A stretch of 64,000 nt of DNA, taken from the NCBI GenBank assembly GCA_947167445.1, contig CAMVID010000007.1, positions 1 to 64,000 on the forward strand. The letters are read 5' to 3'. This document shows, piece by piece, positions 34,550 through 43,151 of this stretch; within the stretch, counting starts at the first letter, position 1, and every line of letters begins with the position of its first letter. Under the pieces are notes generated by a model. It saw nothing but the letters and a program-made list of their open reading frames with translations, was not told the origin of the DNA and searched no databases. This DNA comes from G11 sp947167445. GTDB taxonomy: Bacteria; Bacillota; Clostridia; Lachnospirales; Lachnospiraceae. Position numbers and translations under genes: made by a program.

Positions 34550-36074
34550 CGAATCCCTCTCCTCCTATTCTTGTCATCATCATACCTACTTTATTCTTTG
34601 TGGCGGTGCGTCCGTCGATTATTCCGCTGACCTTTCCGCCGCACATTACCAATATTCTGTCGGATATCTCAAGAAGGACATCCAGATCCTCGCCGACATA
34701 GATTACGGCAACGCCGGCTTTCTTCTGGCGATTGATTAAATCATATATTGTATAGGAAGAGTTAATATCAAGGCCTCTTACCGCATAGGCTGTAAGAAGA
34801 ACCTTGGGTGCCGATGCGATTTCTCTTCCTACAAGAACTTTCTGAACGTTACCGCCGGAAAGTCTTCTTACGGGAGTTGAAATTCCCGGTGTTACCACAT
34901 CAAGATCCTTAACGACCTTCTTGGCAAGCTTTCTGGGAGCTTTTCTGTCGGTGAAGGGTGTGTGACCTTTTCTGAAGGAACGAAGCATCATGTTGTCAGA
35001 CATATCCATGTTTCCCACAAGGCCCATACCAAGTCTGTCCTCGGGTACGAAGGAAAGGGTAACTCCCATTTCCTGAATCTGTCTGGGATCCTTCTTAAGG
35101 AGTTCATCCTTGCTGCCGTCGTCCTCTATGTAGCAAACGGAACCGCTCTCAGCAGGCTGAAGACCTGCGATTGCCTCAAGGAGCTCCTTTTGTCCGCATC
35201 CGGAGATTCCTGCGATTCCAAGAATCTCACCGGAGTTGGCTGTGAAGGAAACATCTTCCAGTTTAAGTATTCCTTCCTCATTTCTTACCGTAAGATTCTT
35301 AACCTCTATTCTGGGCTTAGGATCTACGGGGTCCGGTCTTTCTATATTTAACTCAACCGCATGTCCAACCATCATTTCGGTCATTTCCTGTGCGGTTGTT
35401 TCTTTCGTCTTCAAATCACCCACGTAAGTGCCTTTTCTAAGGACTGCAACTCTGTCTGAGATTGACAGAACTTCGTGCATCTTGTGAGTGATGATTATAA
35501 TGGATTTTCCGTCTTCCTTCATGTTTCGAAGAATGGCGAAAAGTCTGTCTGTTTCCTGGGGTGTAAGAACCGCTGTGGGCTCATCCAGAATAAGAATATC
35601 TGCGCCTCTGTAGAGAACCTTTACGATTTCAACCGTCTGCTTCTCAGAAACGGACATGTCATAGACCTTCTGATCAGGGTCCACGTCAAAACCGTATTTA
35701 CGGCAAATCTCTCTGATCTTTGCTGAAGCCTTCTTTAAATCAAGCTTTCCGTCAAGTCCGAGAACAATATTCTCTGTGGCTGTCAAAACATCAACCAGCT
35801 TAAAGTGCTGATGAACCATTCCGATTCCCAGCTCAAAGGCGTCTCTGGGAGATGCTATGATTTTTTCTTCATTATTAATAAAAATCTGACCCTCATCCGG
35901 ATAGTAGATTCCGGAGAGCATGTTCATGAGCGTAGTCTTACCGCTTCCGTTCTCACCAAGCAGTGCGAGAATCTCCCCCTTGTAAATATCAAGATTCACA
36001 CCGTCGTTGGCAACAATTTCTCCAAAGCGTTTGGTAATATTTTTCATGGATACCGTTACGACTTTGTTTTCCAC
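34539..36074 (-). CDS. Nucleoside ABC transporter ATPase, double domain (YufO/NupO-like)
   Basis: A 511-residue cytoplasmic ATPase with two ABC domains. The first has Walker A GENGSGKTTLM, signature VSEKQTVEI, Walker B ADILILDEPTAVL. The second has GISGCGQKELLEAI, LSGGNVQKVLVGREI, and a degenerate Walker B (LLTAYAVRGLD), as normal in this family, so only one site is likely active. I use the GTG at 36072-36074, seven bases after AAAGGAG; a longer frame upstream would pass through that site. Separated from the BMP gene by a stem-loop (36128-36153). Confidence 0.93.
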   Translation of the reverse strand: MENKVVTVSMKNITKRFGEIVANDGVNLDIYKGEILALLGENGSGKTTLMNMLSGIYYPDEGQIFINNEEKIIASPRDAFELGIGMVHQHFKLVDVLTATENIVLGLDGKLDLKKASAKIREICRKYGFDVDPDQKVYDMSVSEKQTVEIVKVLYRGADILILDEPTAVLTPQETDRLFAILRNMKEDGKSIIIITHKMHEVLSISDRVAVLRKGTYVGDLKTKETTAQEMTEMMVGHAVELNIERPDPVDPKPRIEVKNLTVRNEEGILKLEDVSFTANSGEILGIAGISGCGQKELLEAIAGLQPAESGSVCYIEDDGSKDELLKKDPRQIQEMGVTLSFVPEDRLGMGLVGNMDMSDNMMLRSFRKGHTPFTDRKAPRKLAKKVVKDLDVVTPGISTPVRRLSGGNVQKVLVGREIASAPKVLLTAYAVRGLDINSSYTIYDLINRQKKAGVAVIYVGEDLDVLLEISDRILVMCGGKVSGIIDGRTATKNKVGMMMTRIGGEGFDEQ

Positions 36075-36127
36075 CTTAAATCTCCTTTTCAACCAATAAA
36101 AAGCAAATACCTTATTAGACACAAATT

Positions 36128-36153
36128 GGGCGGCGCGAGGATTCGCACCGCCC
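36128..36153 (-). other. Intercistronic stem-loop between BMP gene and ATPase
   Basis: Minus strand: GGGCGGTGCGA-ATCC-TCGCGCCGCCC, an 11-pair stem with a four-base loop and no T run after it. Such structures after a binding-protein gene stabilise its mRNA or limit read-through so that the binding protein is made in excess. No termination signal follows. Confidence 0.65.
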
Positions 36154-36189
36154 CTGCAACTATTCTAATTCTATCACAAAACCAACTTA

Positions 36190-37467
36190 TTAGCCGAAGT
36201 TTGTGTTAAGAAGTGTGATGCCATCAATCTGAACATCGAAGTAAGGAGCGGAACGGAATCCGTCACCTGACTCAGCGAAGTAACCGTCAACGATAACTTC
36301 GTGATCACCTTCGTAGTTTGCATCTGTATCAACGTCAGCCATGTAAGAATCAAGCTGTGCACCGTTTACTGTGAAGGTTGTTACATCGTAAACGTGAAGC
36401 TTGCCTGCGATCATGTCAGCCTTAGCTGCATCGATTGCTTCCTGTGTTCCCTCTGCTGCAGCTGTTCCAAGCTCTGTAAGAAGAACTGAATCTGTAGCAA
36501 TTGTACCTGTCCAGTCAGCAGGAATCTCTGTACCTTCCATAGCGCTCTTGATAGCGAACTCGAAGTAAGGAGCCCAGTTGATTCTGGATGAAACGATGTA
36601 TGTGTTGGGGCAGGCAGCTGCTGTTGAACCGTTGTAAGAAACATCGGGAACATTTGCTGTCTCACAAGCTGTGGGAGCACCCATTGAATCTGCGTGCTGA
36701 GAAATAAGTACGCATCCGTCAGCGATAAGGTTGTTAGCGCCTTCCTTCTCTGCTGTCTCATCGTACCATGAACCTGTGAAGGTAACTTCCATTGTAGCTG
36801 AAGGGCAAACGCTTCTTGCGCCAAGGAAGAATGATGTGTAACCGGAAATAACCTCAGCGTATGTGAATGCGCCTACGTAACCGATCTTAGCCTGATCCTC
36901 TGTGATATCGCCGTTAGCAATCATCTCGTTGAGCTTTAAGCCTGCTGCGATACCTGCAAGGTAACGACCTTCGTAAATTGAAGCGAAAGCGTTGTGGTAG
37001 TTTGAAAGGCCTTCTGTATGAGCCTTAGTACCTGTTGCGTGGCAGAACTGAACTTCAGGGAATTCCTTAGCTGCCTCAATCATGTAATCCTCGTGACCGA
37101 AGGAGTCTGCAAATACTGCGATACAACCTGCATCTGCAAGTTCACAGGCTGCGTCCTGACACTCCTGACCCTCGGGAATGTTTGTCTTAAATACACCGGT
37201 AACTCCAAGCTTGTCGCAAGCTTCCTTAGCTGCGTTGATGAAGTTTAAGTCGTAGGTTGAGTTCTCATCATGAAGGAAGATGAAACCAACTTTTACGTCT
37301 GCAGCAGCTGTATCAGCTGTAGCTTCGCTTGTCTCAGCAGCTTCTGTTGTTTCAGTTGTCTCTGCTGTCTCAGTTGTGGTGTTTGCTGTTGCAGTGTTGT
37401 CTGCTCCACACGCACAAAGAGAAAATACCATGGTTGCTGCAAGTAACAATGCTGTTAACTTTTTCAT
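36190..37467 (-). CDS. BMP-family nucleoside-binding lipoprotein (YufN/PnrA-like)
   Basis: Extracytoplasmic substrate-binding protein of a nucleoside importer, 425 residues. Signal peptide with lipobox SLCAC (Cys20), a Thr/Glu/Ala-rich linker (about 23-58), then the BMP fold: VGFIFLHDENSTYDLNFINAA, FADSFGHEDYMIEAA, and AKIGYVGAFTYAEVISGY. The linker has the low complexity expected of a cell-wall spacer. A guanine-class riboswitch controls it. AGAGGAGAAA precedes the ATG. Confidence 0.92.
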   Translation of the reverse strand: MKKLTALLLAATMVFSLCACGADNTATANTTTETAETTETTEAAETSEATADTAAADVKVGFIFLHDENSTYDLNFINAAKEACDKLGVTGVFKTNIPEGQECQDAACELADAGCIAVFADSFGHEDYMIEAAKEFPEVQFCHATGTKAHTEGLSNYHNAFASIYEGRYLAGIAAGLKLNEMIANGDITEDQAKIGYVGAFTYAEVISGYTSFFLGARSVCPSATMEVTFTGSWYDETAEKEGANNLIADGCVLISQHADSMGAPTACETANVPDVSYNGSTAAACPNTYIVSSRINWAPYFEFAIKSAMEGTEIPADWTGTIATDSVLLTELGTAAAEGTQEAIDAAKADMIAGKLHVYDVTTFTVNGAQLDSYMADVDTDANYEGDHEVIVDGYFAESGDGFRSAPYFDVQIDGITLLNTNFG

Positions 37468-37536
37468 TATTTTTCTCCTCTTATATATTATTGGATGTTA
37501 TTTATCTGATCCCTTATGGGAAGAGATTGCTGAAAT

Positions 37537-37581
37537 AAAAAATGCACTGAACCGGCTCAAAGTTTCAATCGGATCAATGCA
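37537..37581 (-). terminator. Second riboswitch-leader terminator
   Basis: Minus strand: TGCATTGATCCG ... CGGTTCAGTGCA (one G-U pair and one T-T mismatch, loop of about 14) followed by TTTTTT at 37537-37542. It is a typical intrinsic terminator lying about 70 bases before the BMP start codon. Confidence 0.8.
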
Positions 37582-37588
37582 TGAATGC

Positions 37589-37621
37589 AAAAACAGCGTT
37601 ATCTCCAAAGGAGATAATCGC
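37589..37621 (-). terminator. First riboswitch-leader terminator
   Basis: Minus strand: GCG-A-TTATCTCC-TTT-GGAGATAA-CGC followed by CTGTTTTTG (T5 at 37589-37593). It begins right at the 3' strand of the aptamer's P1 helix, as expected for a riboswitch expression platform. Confidence 0.8.
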
Positions 37622-37694
37622 CTTTCCGATAGTCCGGTCATTTACGGTGCCGGGTAGAAACTTCAAATCCATATCATTTGAGATATATCGAAAG
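37622..37694 (-). ncRNA. Guanine-class purine riboswitch
   Basis: Minus-strand aptamer: P1 CTTTC-GATA with TATC-GGAAAG, P2 CAAAT-GATATGG-ATTTG, J2/3 AAGTTTCTACC, P3 with loop CACCGTAAATGA, and J3/1 GGACTAT. The C in GACTAT is the specificity base for guanine or hypoxanthine (T for adenine). It lies between xpt and the BMP gene and faces the transporter operon. Confidence 0.93.
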
Positions 37695-37785
37695 ACTATA
37701 TAGTGTTGTGTTCGTCCCAGAGGGATTTCTTACGAAACAAGAATATCAAATTACGTAAACAAAAACAATAGTGCAAAATGATGAA

Positions 37786-38370
37786 TTATTGGGGTCTAAA
37801 CGTAACAGTTCCCGTCGTTGCGTCCATTCCATCGATAATTGCCAGGGACTCAAGCTGATATCCAAGATTTCTGATGGTTCTTCCTCCCACCTGGAAACCC
37901 TTCTCAATGGCAATTCCGATGCCCTCAACCTCTGCTCCGGCTTCCATTGCAATCTGGATAAGTCCCTGAAGGGCACAGCCGTTGGCAAGGAAATCATCTA
38001 TAATAAGGAGTTTGTCCTCGGAAGAAAGGAATTTCTTTGAGACAATTACGTTGTTAATATTCTTATGGGTAAAGGACTCAACCTCTGCCATGTACATGTC
38101 ACCGTCAAGATTGATACTTCTGGTTTTCTTTGCAAAAACAACAGGGCAGTTGTTAAAATGTCTTGCCACGGCAACGGCAATTCCGATGCCCGATGCTTCG
38201 ATTGTGAGAATCTTGTTAATCTCCTTACCTGCAAAACGTCTTGCAAACTCCTCGCCCATTCTGTCAAAGAGCTCCACGTCAAGCTGATGGTTTAAGAAAC
38301 TGTCAACCTTTAATACATTCCCTTCTTTTACAACGCCGTCTTTAAGTATTCTTTCCTCTAAAAAATTCAT
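37786..38370 (-). CDS. xpt: Xanthine phosphoribosyltransferase
   Basis: Salvages xanthine to XMP with PRPP. 194 residues. PRTase fold: hood and core with LTIEASGIGIAVAVARHF (61-78), the PRPP-binding loop LLIIDDFLANGCALQGL (about 121-138), and the C-terminal GIGIAIEKGFQVGGR. Full length for the XPRT family. Co-occurrence with a nucleoside importer gives a coherent purine-salvage locus. No clear terminator separates it from the riboswitch promoter region downstream (37700-37780), where the likely -35/-10 pairs are weak. Confidence 0.95.
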   Translation of the reverse strand: MNFLEERILKDGVVKEGNVLKVDSFLNHQLDVELFDRMGEEFARRFAGKEINKILTIEASGIGIAVAVARHFNNCPVVFAKKTRSINLDGDMYMAEVESFTHKNINNVIVSKKFLSSEDKLLIIDDFLANGCALQGLIQIAMEAGAEVEGIGIAIEKGFQVGGRTIRNLGYQLESLAIIDGMDATTGTVTFRPQ

Positions 38371-38381
38371 ACTTCCTCCGA

Positions 38382-38963
38382 TTACTGTCTGCTTTTTGAT
38401 TCCACGAAATCAAGAAAACGTTCCATGTACATTCTTTTGGGGATAACCACGTTAATATCCAGTCCCTCGTGGTCAGCCACAAAGGCAACTAACTTTTCCC
38501 TAAGATTATCTGCAGAAAGAACATAATTGTCAACAATTACTTCTCTGTCGTACCCGGCTCTCTTTAAAAGCATGGCTGAAACCACGCCTGTTCTGTCCTT
38601 CCCGGCATTGCAAAAGTATAAAACTCCGGTGGGGCATTTTTCAATGAAATCAAGAATTTTATAAAGATTGTCATCCACCATCATTGAATAGGCTATGGGT
38701 ACATCATCGGGAGTAGGCGGAACCTGCATTCCAACCGTCACAGGCATGTGATGATAGTCAAAGCCCTCCTCATTTTCAAGCCTGCAGACTTTCTTCTCAC
38801 AGGATTCGGGATCTCTTAAATCCACCACTGTGGTAACATTGTTTGCCTTAAGCCATGCCACATCCTTATCCGTAAGAATTTCCGGAAATTCGCTTCTTAT
38901 ATAACGAAAGCTTCCCGGAATTACTGTTCGTGTGTTAAGTGTTTTTTCAAATAAACTGCTCAT
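38382..38963 (-). CDS. Tyrosine phosphatase, Y_phosphatase3 family
   Basis: A 193-residue enzyme with the phosphate loop CNAGKDRTG (Cys118 nucleophile, Arg124 binding the phosphate) and the general-acid region VVDLRDPES at about 47-55. It is related to MptpB and YbjN-type bacterial phosphatases. Family: dual-specificity or lipid/tyrosine phosphatases. It lies at the 3' end of the exopolysaccharide cluster, eight bases after the EpsG-like gene and just before xpt. A role in dephosphorylating a polysaccharide tyrosine kinase is possible, but no kinase gene is in the window. Confidence 0.85.
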   Translation of the reverse strand: MSSLFEKTLNTRTVIPGSFRYIRSEFPEILTDKDVAWLKANNVTTVVDLRDPESCEKKVCRLENEEGFDYHHMPVTVGMQVPPTPDDVPIAYSMMVDDNLYKILDFIEKCPTGVLYFCNAGKDRTGVVSAMLLKRAGYDREVIVDNYVLSADNLREKLVAFVADHEGLDINVVIPKRMYMERFLDFVESKSRQ

Positions 38964-38971
38964 TATAATAC

Positions 38972-40072
38972 CTAGTTAAAAATCCAGTTTCTATATGGAA
39001 TGATTCTTATATCAACGCTGTCGGCGCCCTTTAAGAAGAATGCAAAATATCCCGCAAAGGCAAGCATAATGGCAACGGTGAAAAAGATTTTGGCCTTCCT
39101 GTTCTCTATCTTTTTAAGGACATTGGGAATAAGGAAAACCAGAGATACATTCAGGTAGTAACCGATTCTGGAAACCTCGGGAATAAAGGAACCGAAGCAA
39201 TAAAGCATAAGGGCTCCGATCTGAAGGTTTAGGTAGAATCTGTCAGCCTCCGAATCTTTAATATACTTTCTATAGTAGAAAAGCGCAAATCCAACTATGG
39301 CTGCACCCTTTAAAATGTTCACAACGGAAACGCTTCCGTCGTCGAACATGGAATTCTCATAATAGGGGTAAACCAGGAACAAAAACTTTCTGTACAGATC
39401 CTTAAATACCACAAGGCTTGCACAAATGGCAATGGCGCCCCCCATAACCCATCTGTTCCATTTAAGTCTTGCCAGAGGGTAAAGCACCAATATTATAAGG
39501 AGGGATTTGTGGAAGCAGGCTCCCACAAGAACCATCAATACAAACTTAATCCACTCGCCCTTAATAACCTGCCTCATGGCAACAAGAGCAATGGCCACGG
39601 CAAAATAATATCTAACAGAGTTAAGGCTTAAGAAATAGTATCCCCCCGTTAAAAGAAGGTACACGGACATTCCAAACCAGAGACTCTGCTCATACATTGC
39701 CTTCACAAACAGATAAACCGTAGCAAGAGAGAAGATTCCAAGGACCAATAAATAACACTCGTCATTTTGTGTCAGGAACTGACAGAGTTTAACCAGATAA
39801 TTAAACCCGAATTCTGTTGCCACATGTCTTCCTGCGGCGATTTTTAAAATGTAATCTCTGTATACCCAGTAGTCGTTTCCTACCGCTATTCTGCAGACAC
39901 TCACGCCGAACAAAAACATGAAGACCATGAATACAAATCCAAGGTTGAAAGCCTTCTGCTTTGTAAAAACACATGTCTCTCCATGATTGTCCAAAAGAGC
40001 AGTTCTTCCGGATGTGGCTACAAAGAATCCGAGAAGGGTTACGATTATGGTTAAGGAAATATATACAACCAT
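38972..40072 (-). CDS. EpsG-family polysaccharide polymerase-like protein
   Basis: A 366-residue membrane protein with about ten hydrophobic helices (starting VVYISLTIIVTLLGFFVATSG). A soluble face includes the ACFHKSLLIILVLYPLARLKWN stretch, the HKS motif common to EpsG. EpsG and Wzy-like proteins join repeating units outside the membrane. It is in a cluster with chain-length, initiating transferase and sugar-donor genes. The EpsG match is by architecture and the HKS region. Confidence 0.78.
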   Translation of the reverse strand: MVVYISLTIIVTLLGFFVATSGRTALLDNHGETCVFTKQKAFNLGFVFMVFMFLFGVSVCRIAVGNDYWVYRDYILKIAAGRHVATEFGFNYLVKLCQFLTQNDECYLLVLGIFSLATVYLFVKAMYEQSLWFGMSVYLLLTGGYYFLSLNSVRYYFAVAIALVAMRQVIKGEWIKFVLMVLVGACFHKSLLIILVLYPLARLKWNRWVMGGAIAICASLVVFKDLYRKFLFLVYPYYENSMFDDGSVSVVNILKGAAIVGFALFYYRKYIKDSEADRFYLNLQIGALMLYCFGSFIPEVSRIGYYLNVSLVFLIPNVLKKIENRKAKIFFTVAIMLAFAGYFAFFLKGADSVDIRIIPYRNWIFN

Positions 40073-40869
40073 TAACTTACCCTCTCTTTCTCTATCCTGC
40101 CCTGTTTGATTCCGGACTTCATTATTCTGTATGCTTCTTTATAACTCATTTCAGCAAGAAGAGTATTTGAATGGGCTTTAAGAAATCTTATTGCAAATGG
40201 CTTTGCCATTATTCCGTAGAGGAAAGCATAAAGCACTCCTCTGTCAAAAAAGTATTTCTCATTATATCCCTTAAACCATGTGGACTCAGAGGAATCCTCT
40301 TTCCCCAGATATCCAATGGCCTTATAAATCTTTACGCCCTTTTTCAAAAGTTCGAAAATAAATAAGCTGTCCTCACCTGCAGAGTACTTTGCTCCGCCTC
40401 CGAAAAGCAGCGAAAACTTAATTCCAGATTTAATTAATGCATCTTTTTTAATTGCAAACGATACTGCTCCATATCGGCCGCTGTTAAAGAAATGCACTCT
40501 GTTTCTGTCGGTATTCTCAAAGGTTTTCCGGGATTCATCTATTCCGACGTTAAAAACCAGCATATCAGCACCCGGATTCAGATTAAACTCCTCCTCTATT
40601 ACAGACTCATAGTCATCGTTGTAGACTATATCCTGATCCGAGAAGAGAAGTATGTCTCCCTTTGAATTATCAATGGCAGCGTTCCTGCTTATTCCAACCC
40701 CACGGTCAGTCATTGATAAAACACGAACAGTGTGACCGTTTCGGCTGAATTCATCAAAGCCGTTTTTGTCACACTGATTAACGATTAAGCAATCGGTTCT
40801 GATATTCATTTTTTCAGCAAGTTCTTCAGGGTTTTTCTCGAGAGCTGCCACCAGAACTTCTATCTTCAT
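40072..40869 (-). CDS. Family 2 glycosyltransferase
   Basis: A 265-residue GT-A enzyme. The nucleotide-sugar and metal site is ILLFSDQDIVYND (about 73-85), and an acceptor-side motif GGGAKYSAGEDSLFIFELL at about 157-175. The N-terminus is shorter than in most GT2s, starting KIEVLVAALEKNPEEL. It starts four bases before the end of the Wzz-like gene (ATGA overlap) and its stop shares one base with the EpsG-like start. Sugar specificity not deducible. Confidence 0.82.
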   Translation of the reverse strand: MKIEVLVAALEKNPEELAEKMNIRTDCLIVNQCDKNGFDEFSRNGHTVRVLSMTDRGVGISRNAAIDNSKGDILLFSDQDIVYNDDYESVIEEEFNLNPGADMLVFNVGIDESRKTFENTDRNRVHFFNSGRYGAVSFAIKKDALIKSGIKFSLLFGGGAKYSAGEDSLFIFELLKKGVKIYKAIGYLGKEDSSESTWFKGYNEKYFFDRGVLYAFLYGIMAKPFAIRFLKAHSNTLLAEMSYKEAYRIMKSGIKQGRIEKERVS

Positions 40870-41750
40870 TTCTGTTTCCTCTTTGAGGCTGTAGCATAAT
40901 AAGCCTTGTAGAGTTTCTCATCCACACCAAAAAGTATCATCTCTTTGACGTTTTTATTTTCATATTTAAGGTCTGAAAGGATCTTTTCAATAACAGTTGT
41001 ATTTTTATCCTTGCTTTTTACAAATAAGGTCTCGGATGATTCTTCGTAGTAAACGCTGTCATCCTTATTTGACTCACCCTTATCTGCATGAATTCCGAAT
41101 CTCCTTGTAAGCTCTATGGGGAGATATATGGATTTGTCAAGGATAGCGAAAATATACATTACAAATATTGTTACAAAGAAGGCCACAACAGCACCGAGGA
41201 TTGCTGCAGGAACGGTTCTGTTATCAAGAACCTTTTCGTCAGCCGCTTCCGCGCTTGTAATCTGTCTGATTTCATCTATTTCTCTCTGGGCTTCACCAAA
41301 TTTTGCGAAGGCTTCCGGTAAAGCATTGGTTATCTTCATGCACTCTTTGTCGTCTGTGCTCGCTACCGTTGCATGAACAATTCTTACATCCGTAAGAAGA
41401 GTTGTCTTAAGAGCAGCATTTATCTCATCTGTCGTAAGTTCATATCCGGTGGAAGCAGCCTTTTCCTTTATTGTGTCCACGAAAAGATCCGTCTTTGACA
41501 GGCTCTCCCAGGTGTTCTGATTATAGAAGGTATACTGCTGTTCGTAGGTTATGGCATCCTTATACTCCACATAGTATTCAGTCTCTGTCACAAAGGTGAT
41601 CGGGGCGAAAGCTATCTGAGTCAAATAATAAATGCCCGCAAAAAGGGCAGCTCCCGCCAGAATACAGGTCGGGAGTATCCACCATTTGCGAAGCATTCTC
41701 AATACACATAATCTTAAATCCAAAGGTTCTTTGCCGTACTTAATTTCCAT
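40866..41750 (-). CDS. Wzz-like chain-length / polysaccharide co-polymerase protein
   Basis: A 294-residue protein. Two membrane helices (about 24-46 and 186-206) bracket an extracytoplasmic region, the topology of Wzz and of the CpsC-type co-polymerase. The opening EPLDLRLCVLRMLRKWWILPTCI matches the Wzz N-terminal helix. The cytoplasmic tail of about 85 residues does not show a kinase P-loop. Start ATG at 41748-41750 (GAGG seven bases upstream), overlapping the previous gene by 11 bases. Confidence 0.8.
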   Translation of the reverse strand: MEIKYGKEPLDLRLCVLRMLRKWWILPTCILAGAALFAGIYYLTQIAFAPITFVTETEYYVEYKDAITYEQQYTFYNQNTWESLSKTDLFVDTIKEKAASTGYELTTDEINAALKTTLLTDVRIVHATVASTDDKECMKITNALPEAFAKFGEAQREIDEIRQITSAEAADEKVLDNRTVPAAILGAVVAFFVTIFVMYIFAILDKSIYLPIELTRRFGIHADKGESNKDDSVYYEESSETLFVKSKDKNTTVIEKILSDLKYENKNVKEMILFGVDEKLYKAYYATASKRKQK

Positions 41751-43140
41751 TGTTTTCCTCAATTACATTTTTCTCGGCAGTGATTTGTTCAGCTTCCACG
41801 CCTTCTGTACTATCAGGCGTAAGAAGAATTTTTAATGTCAAAAGCATCAGTCTTAAGTCAAGCCAAATGCTGTAATTATTGATATAAAATAAATCCAGTT
41901 TTAATTTATCATAGGGTGTGGTGTTGTATTTACCATATACCTGAGCGTATCCTGCAAGGCCTGCTCTTACCCTTGTGCGGAAAACAAACTCCGGCATTGT
42001 CTCCAGATACTGAGCGATAATCTCGGGTCTTTCAGGCCTGGGACCAATGAAACTCATATCGCCCTTAATAATGTTAATAAGCTGTGGAAGCTCATCGATT
42101 CTCACCGCTCTTATGAACTTGCCTATGGGAGTAATCCTGCTGTCCCCTTTACTTGCAAGTCTTGCAACGCCGTCCTTCTCCGCATCGATTCTCATGCTTC
42201 TGAATTTGAGAATCTTAAACTCCTTCATGTCCCTTGTACATCTTATCTGCTTATAAAGGATGGGACCTCCGTCATAAAGCTTAACAACAATGGCAGTTAT
42301 AATCATTATCGGAGAAGTAATTACAAATAAGAGAATGGCAAAAATCAGATCAATCATTCTCTTAAAGAAACGTTCCTCCATTGTAAGGTCGTATTCTCTT
42401 GTAAGAAGTATGGGCGTATCGAAAAGATGGAGCTGTTCCGAGCCTCTTAAGATAACGTCTGATATTTTAGGCATGGTATAAACTCTTATTTTCTTTCCGT
42501 AGCAGTACTTCAAAAGAGAATTCCTCTGTGAAGCGGGAATATCCCAGATGATTATTCCGTCATATACCGGATTATCGGAAATCTCTTCCATGGCCTTCTC
42601 AAGGCCCTCTGAGATATTCATGGTCTTTATAATCTCGTACTTGTCCTGTCTTGTGGAGAACTTCTTTATTATATCCTCAGTAGGTCTCTCTGCACTTAGA
42701 AGCAGAAGCTTTCTGGGAGGGAATATCTTTGCCAGGACAAACTGAGCTATCACAACCCAAAGGGCAGCGCAGATAACCTGATATATGCTCATCTTTATAA
42801 ACATATATCCCGGCAAAATTTTCAGGCACATAATACAGGCCTGTACGTAAGTTATGGCATTGGCCCAGAAGGTGGCAAACACCAGCGAGAAAATTATATC
42901 CGATGTCTTGCTGTAATTAAACTTTGTAGCTCCATAGGTATACATGAAAGCCAGCAAAATAATTGCATATACCGCCAGTACAGGAATATGACCCATTCTG
43001 TAAATGGGCAATCTTTCTCTTACCCAACGGGGGAACAATTCACCGAACCAGTAGTAGAAATACCATTGCCACTCGATATACGCACTTATACCTGCAATTA
43101 TCAGAGTGAGCAGTCTTTTAAAAGACGACAGTTTCTTCAT
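41740..43140 (-). CDS. Undecaprenyl-phosphate sugar phosphotransferase (WcaJ/WbaP-like)
   Basis: The initiating enzyme of polysaccharide synthesis: transfers a sugar-1-phosphate to undecaprenyl phosphate. 466 residues, with four N-terminal membrane helices (about 12-120), a CoA-binding-like middle, and the C-terminal bacterial sugar transferase domain with FKILKFRSMRIDAEKDG, SRITPIGKFIRAVRIDELPQL and GDMSFIGPRPERPE. Donor (UDP-glucose or UDP-GalNAc/others) cannot be told. First of the overlapping trio with Wzz and GT2. Confidence 0.93.
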   Translation of the reverse strand: MKKLSSFKRLLTLIIAGISAYIEWQWYFYYWFGELFPRWVRERLPIYRMGHIPVLAVYAIILLAFMYTYGATKFNYSKTSDIIFSLVFATFWANAITYVQACIMCLKILPGYMFIKMSIYQVICAALWVVIAQFVLAKIFPPRKLLLLSAERPTEDIIKKFSTRQDKYEIIKTMNISEGLEKAMEEISDNPVYDGIIIWDIPASQRNSLLKYCYGKKIRVYTMPKISDVILRGSEQLHLFDTPILLTREYDLTMEERFFKRMIDLIFAILLFVITSPIMIITAIVVKLYDGGPILYKQIRCTRDMKEFKILKFRSMRIDAEKDGVARLASKGDSRITPIGKFIRAVRIDELPQLINIIKGDMSFIGPRPERPEIIAQYLETMPEFVFRTRVRAGLAGYAQVYGKYNTTPYDKLKLDLFYINNYSIWLDLRLMLLTLKILLTPDSTEGVEAEQITAEKNVIEENNGN

Positions 43141-43151
43141 TCTTTCTCTCC

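Noticed and set aside
32459..37467. Sugar (ribose/galactose-type) ABC transporter
   Set aside because: A BMP-family binding protein, the double ATPase plus two permeases in this order, and a guanine riboswitch all point to nucleosides instead.
37700..37785. Firm promoter call for the riboswitch transcript
   Set aside because: Two weak overlapping -35/-10 pairs (TTGCAC-17-TAATTT and TTGTTT-17-TATTCT) compete, and neither is clearly better.
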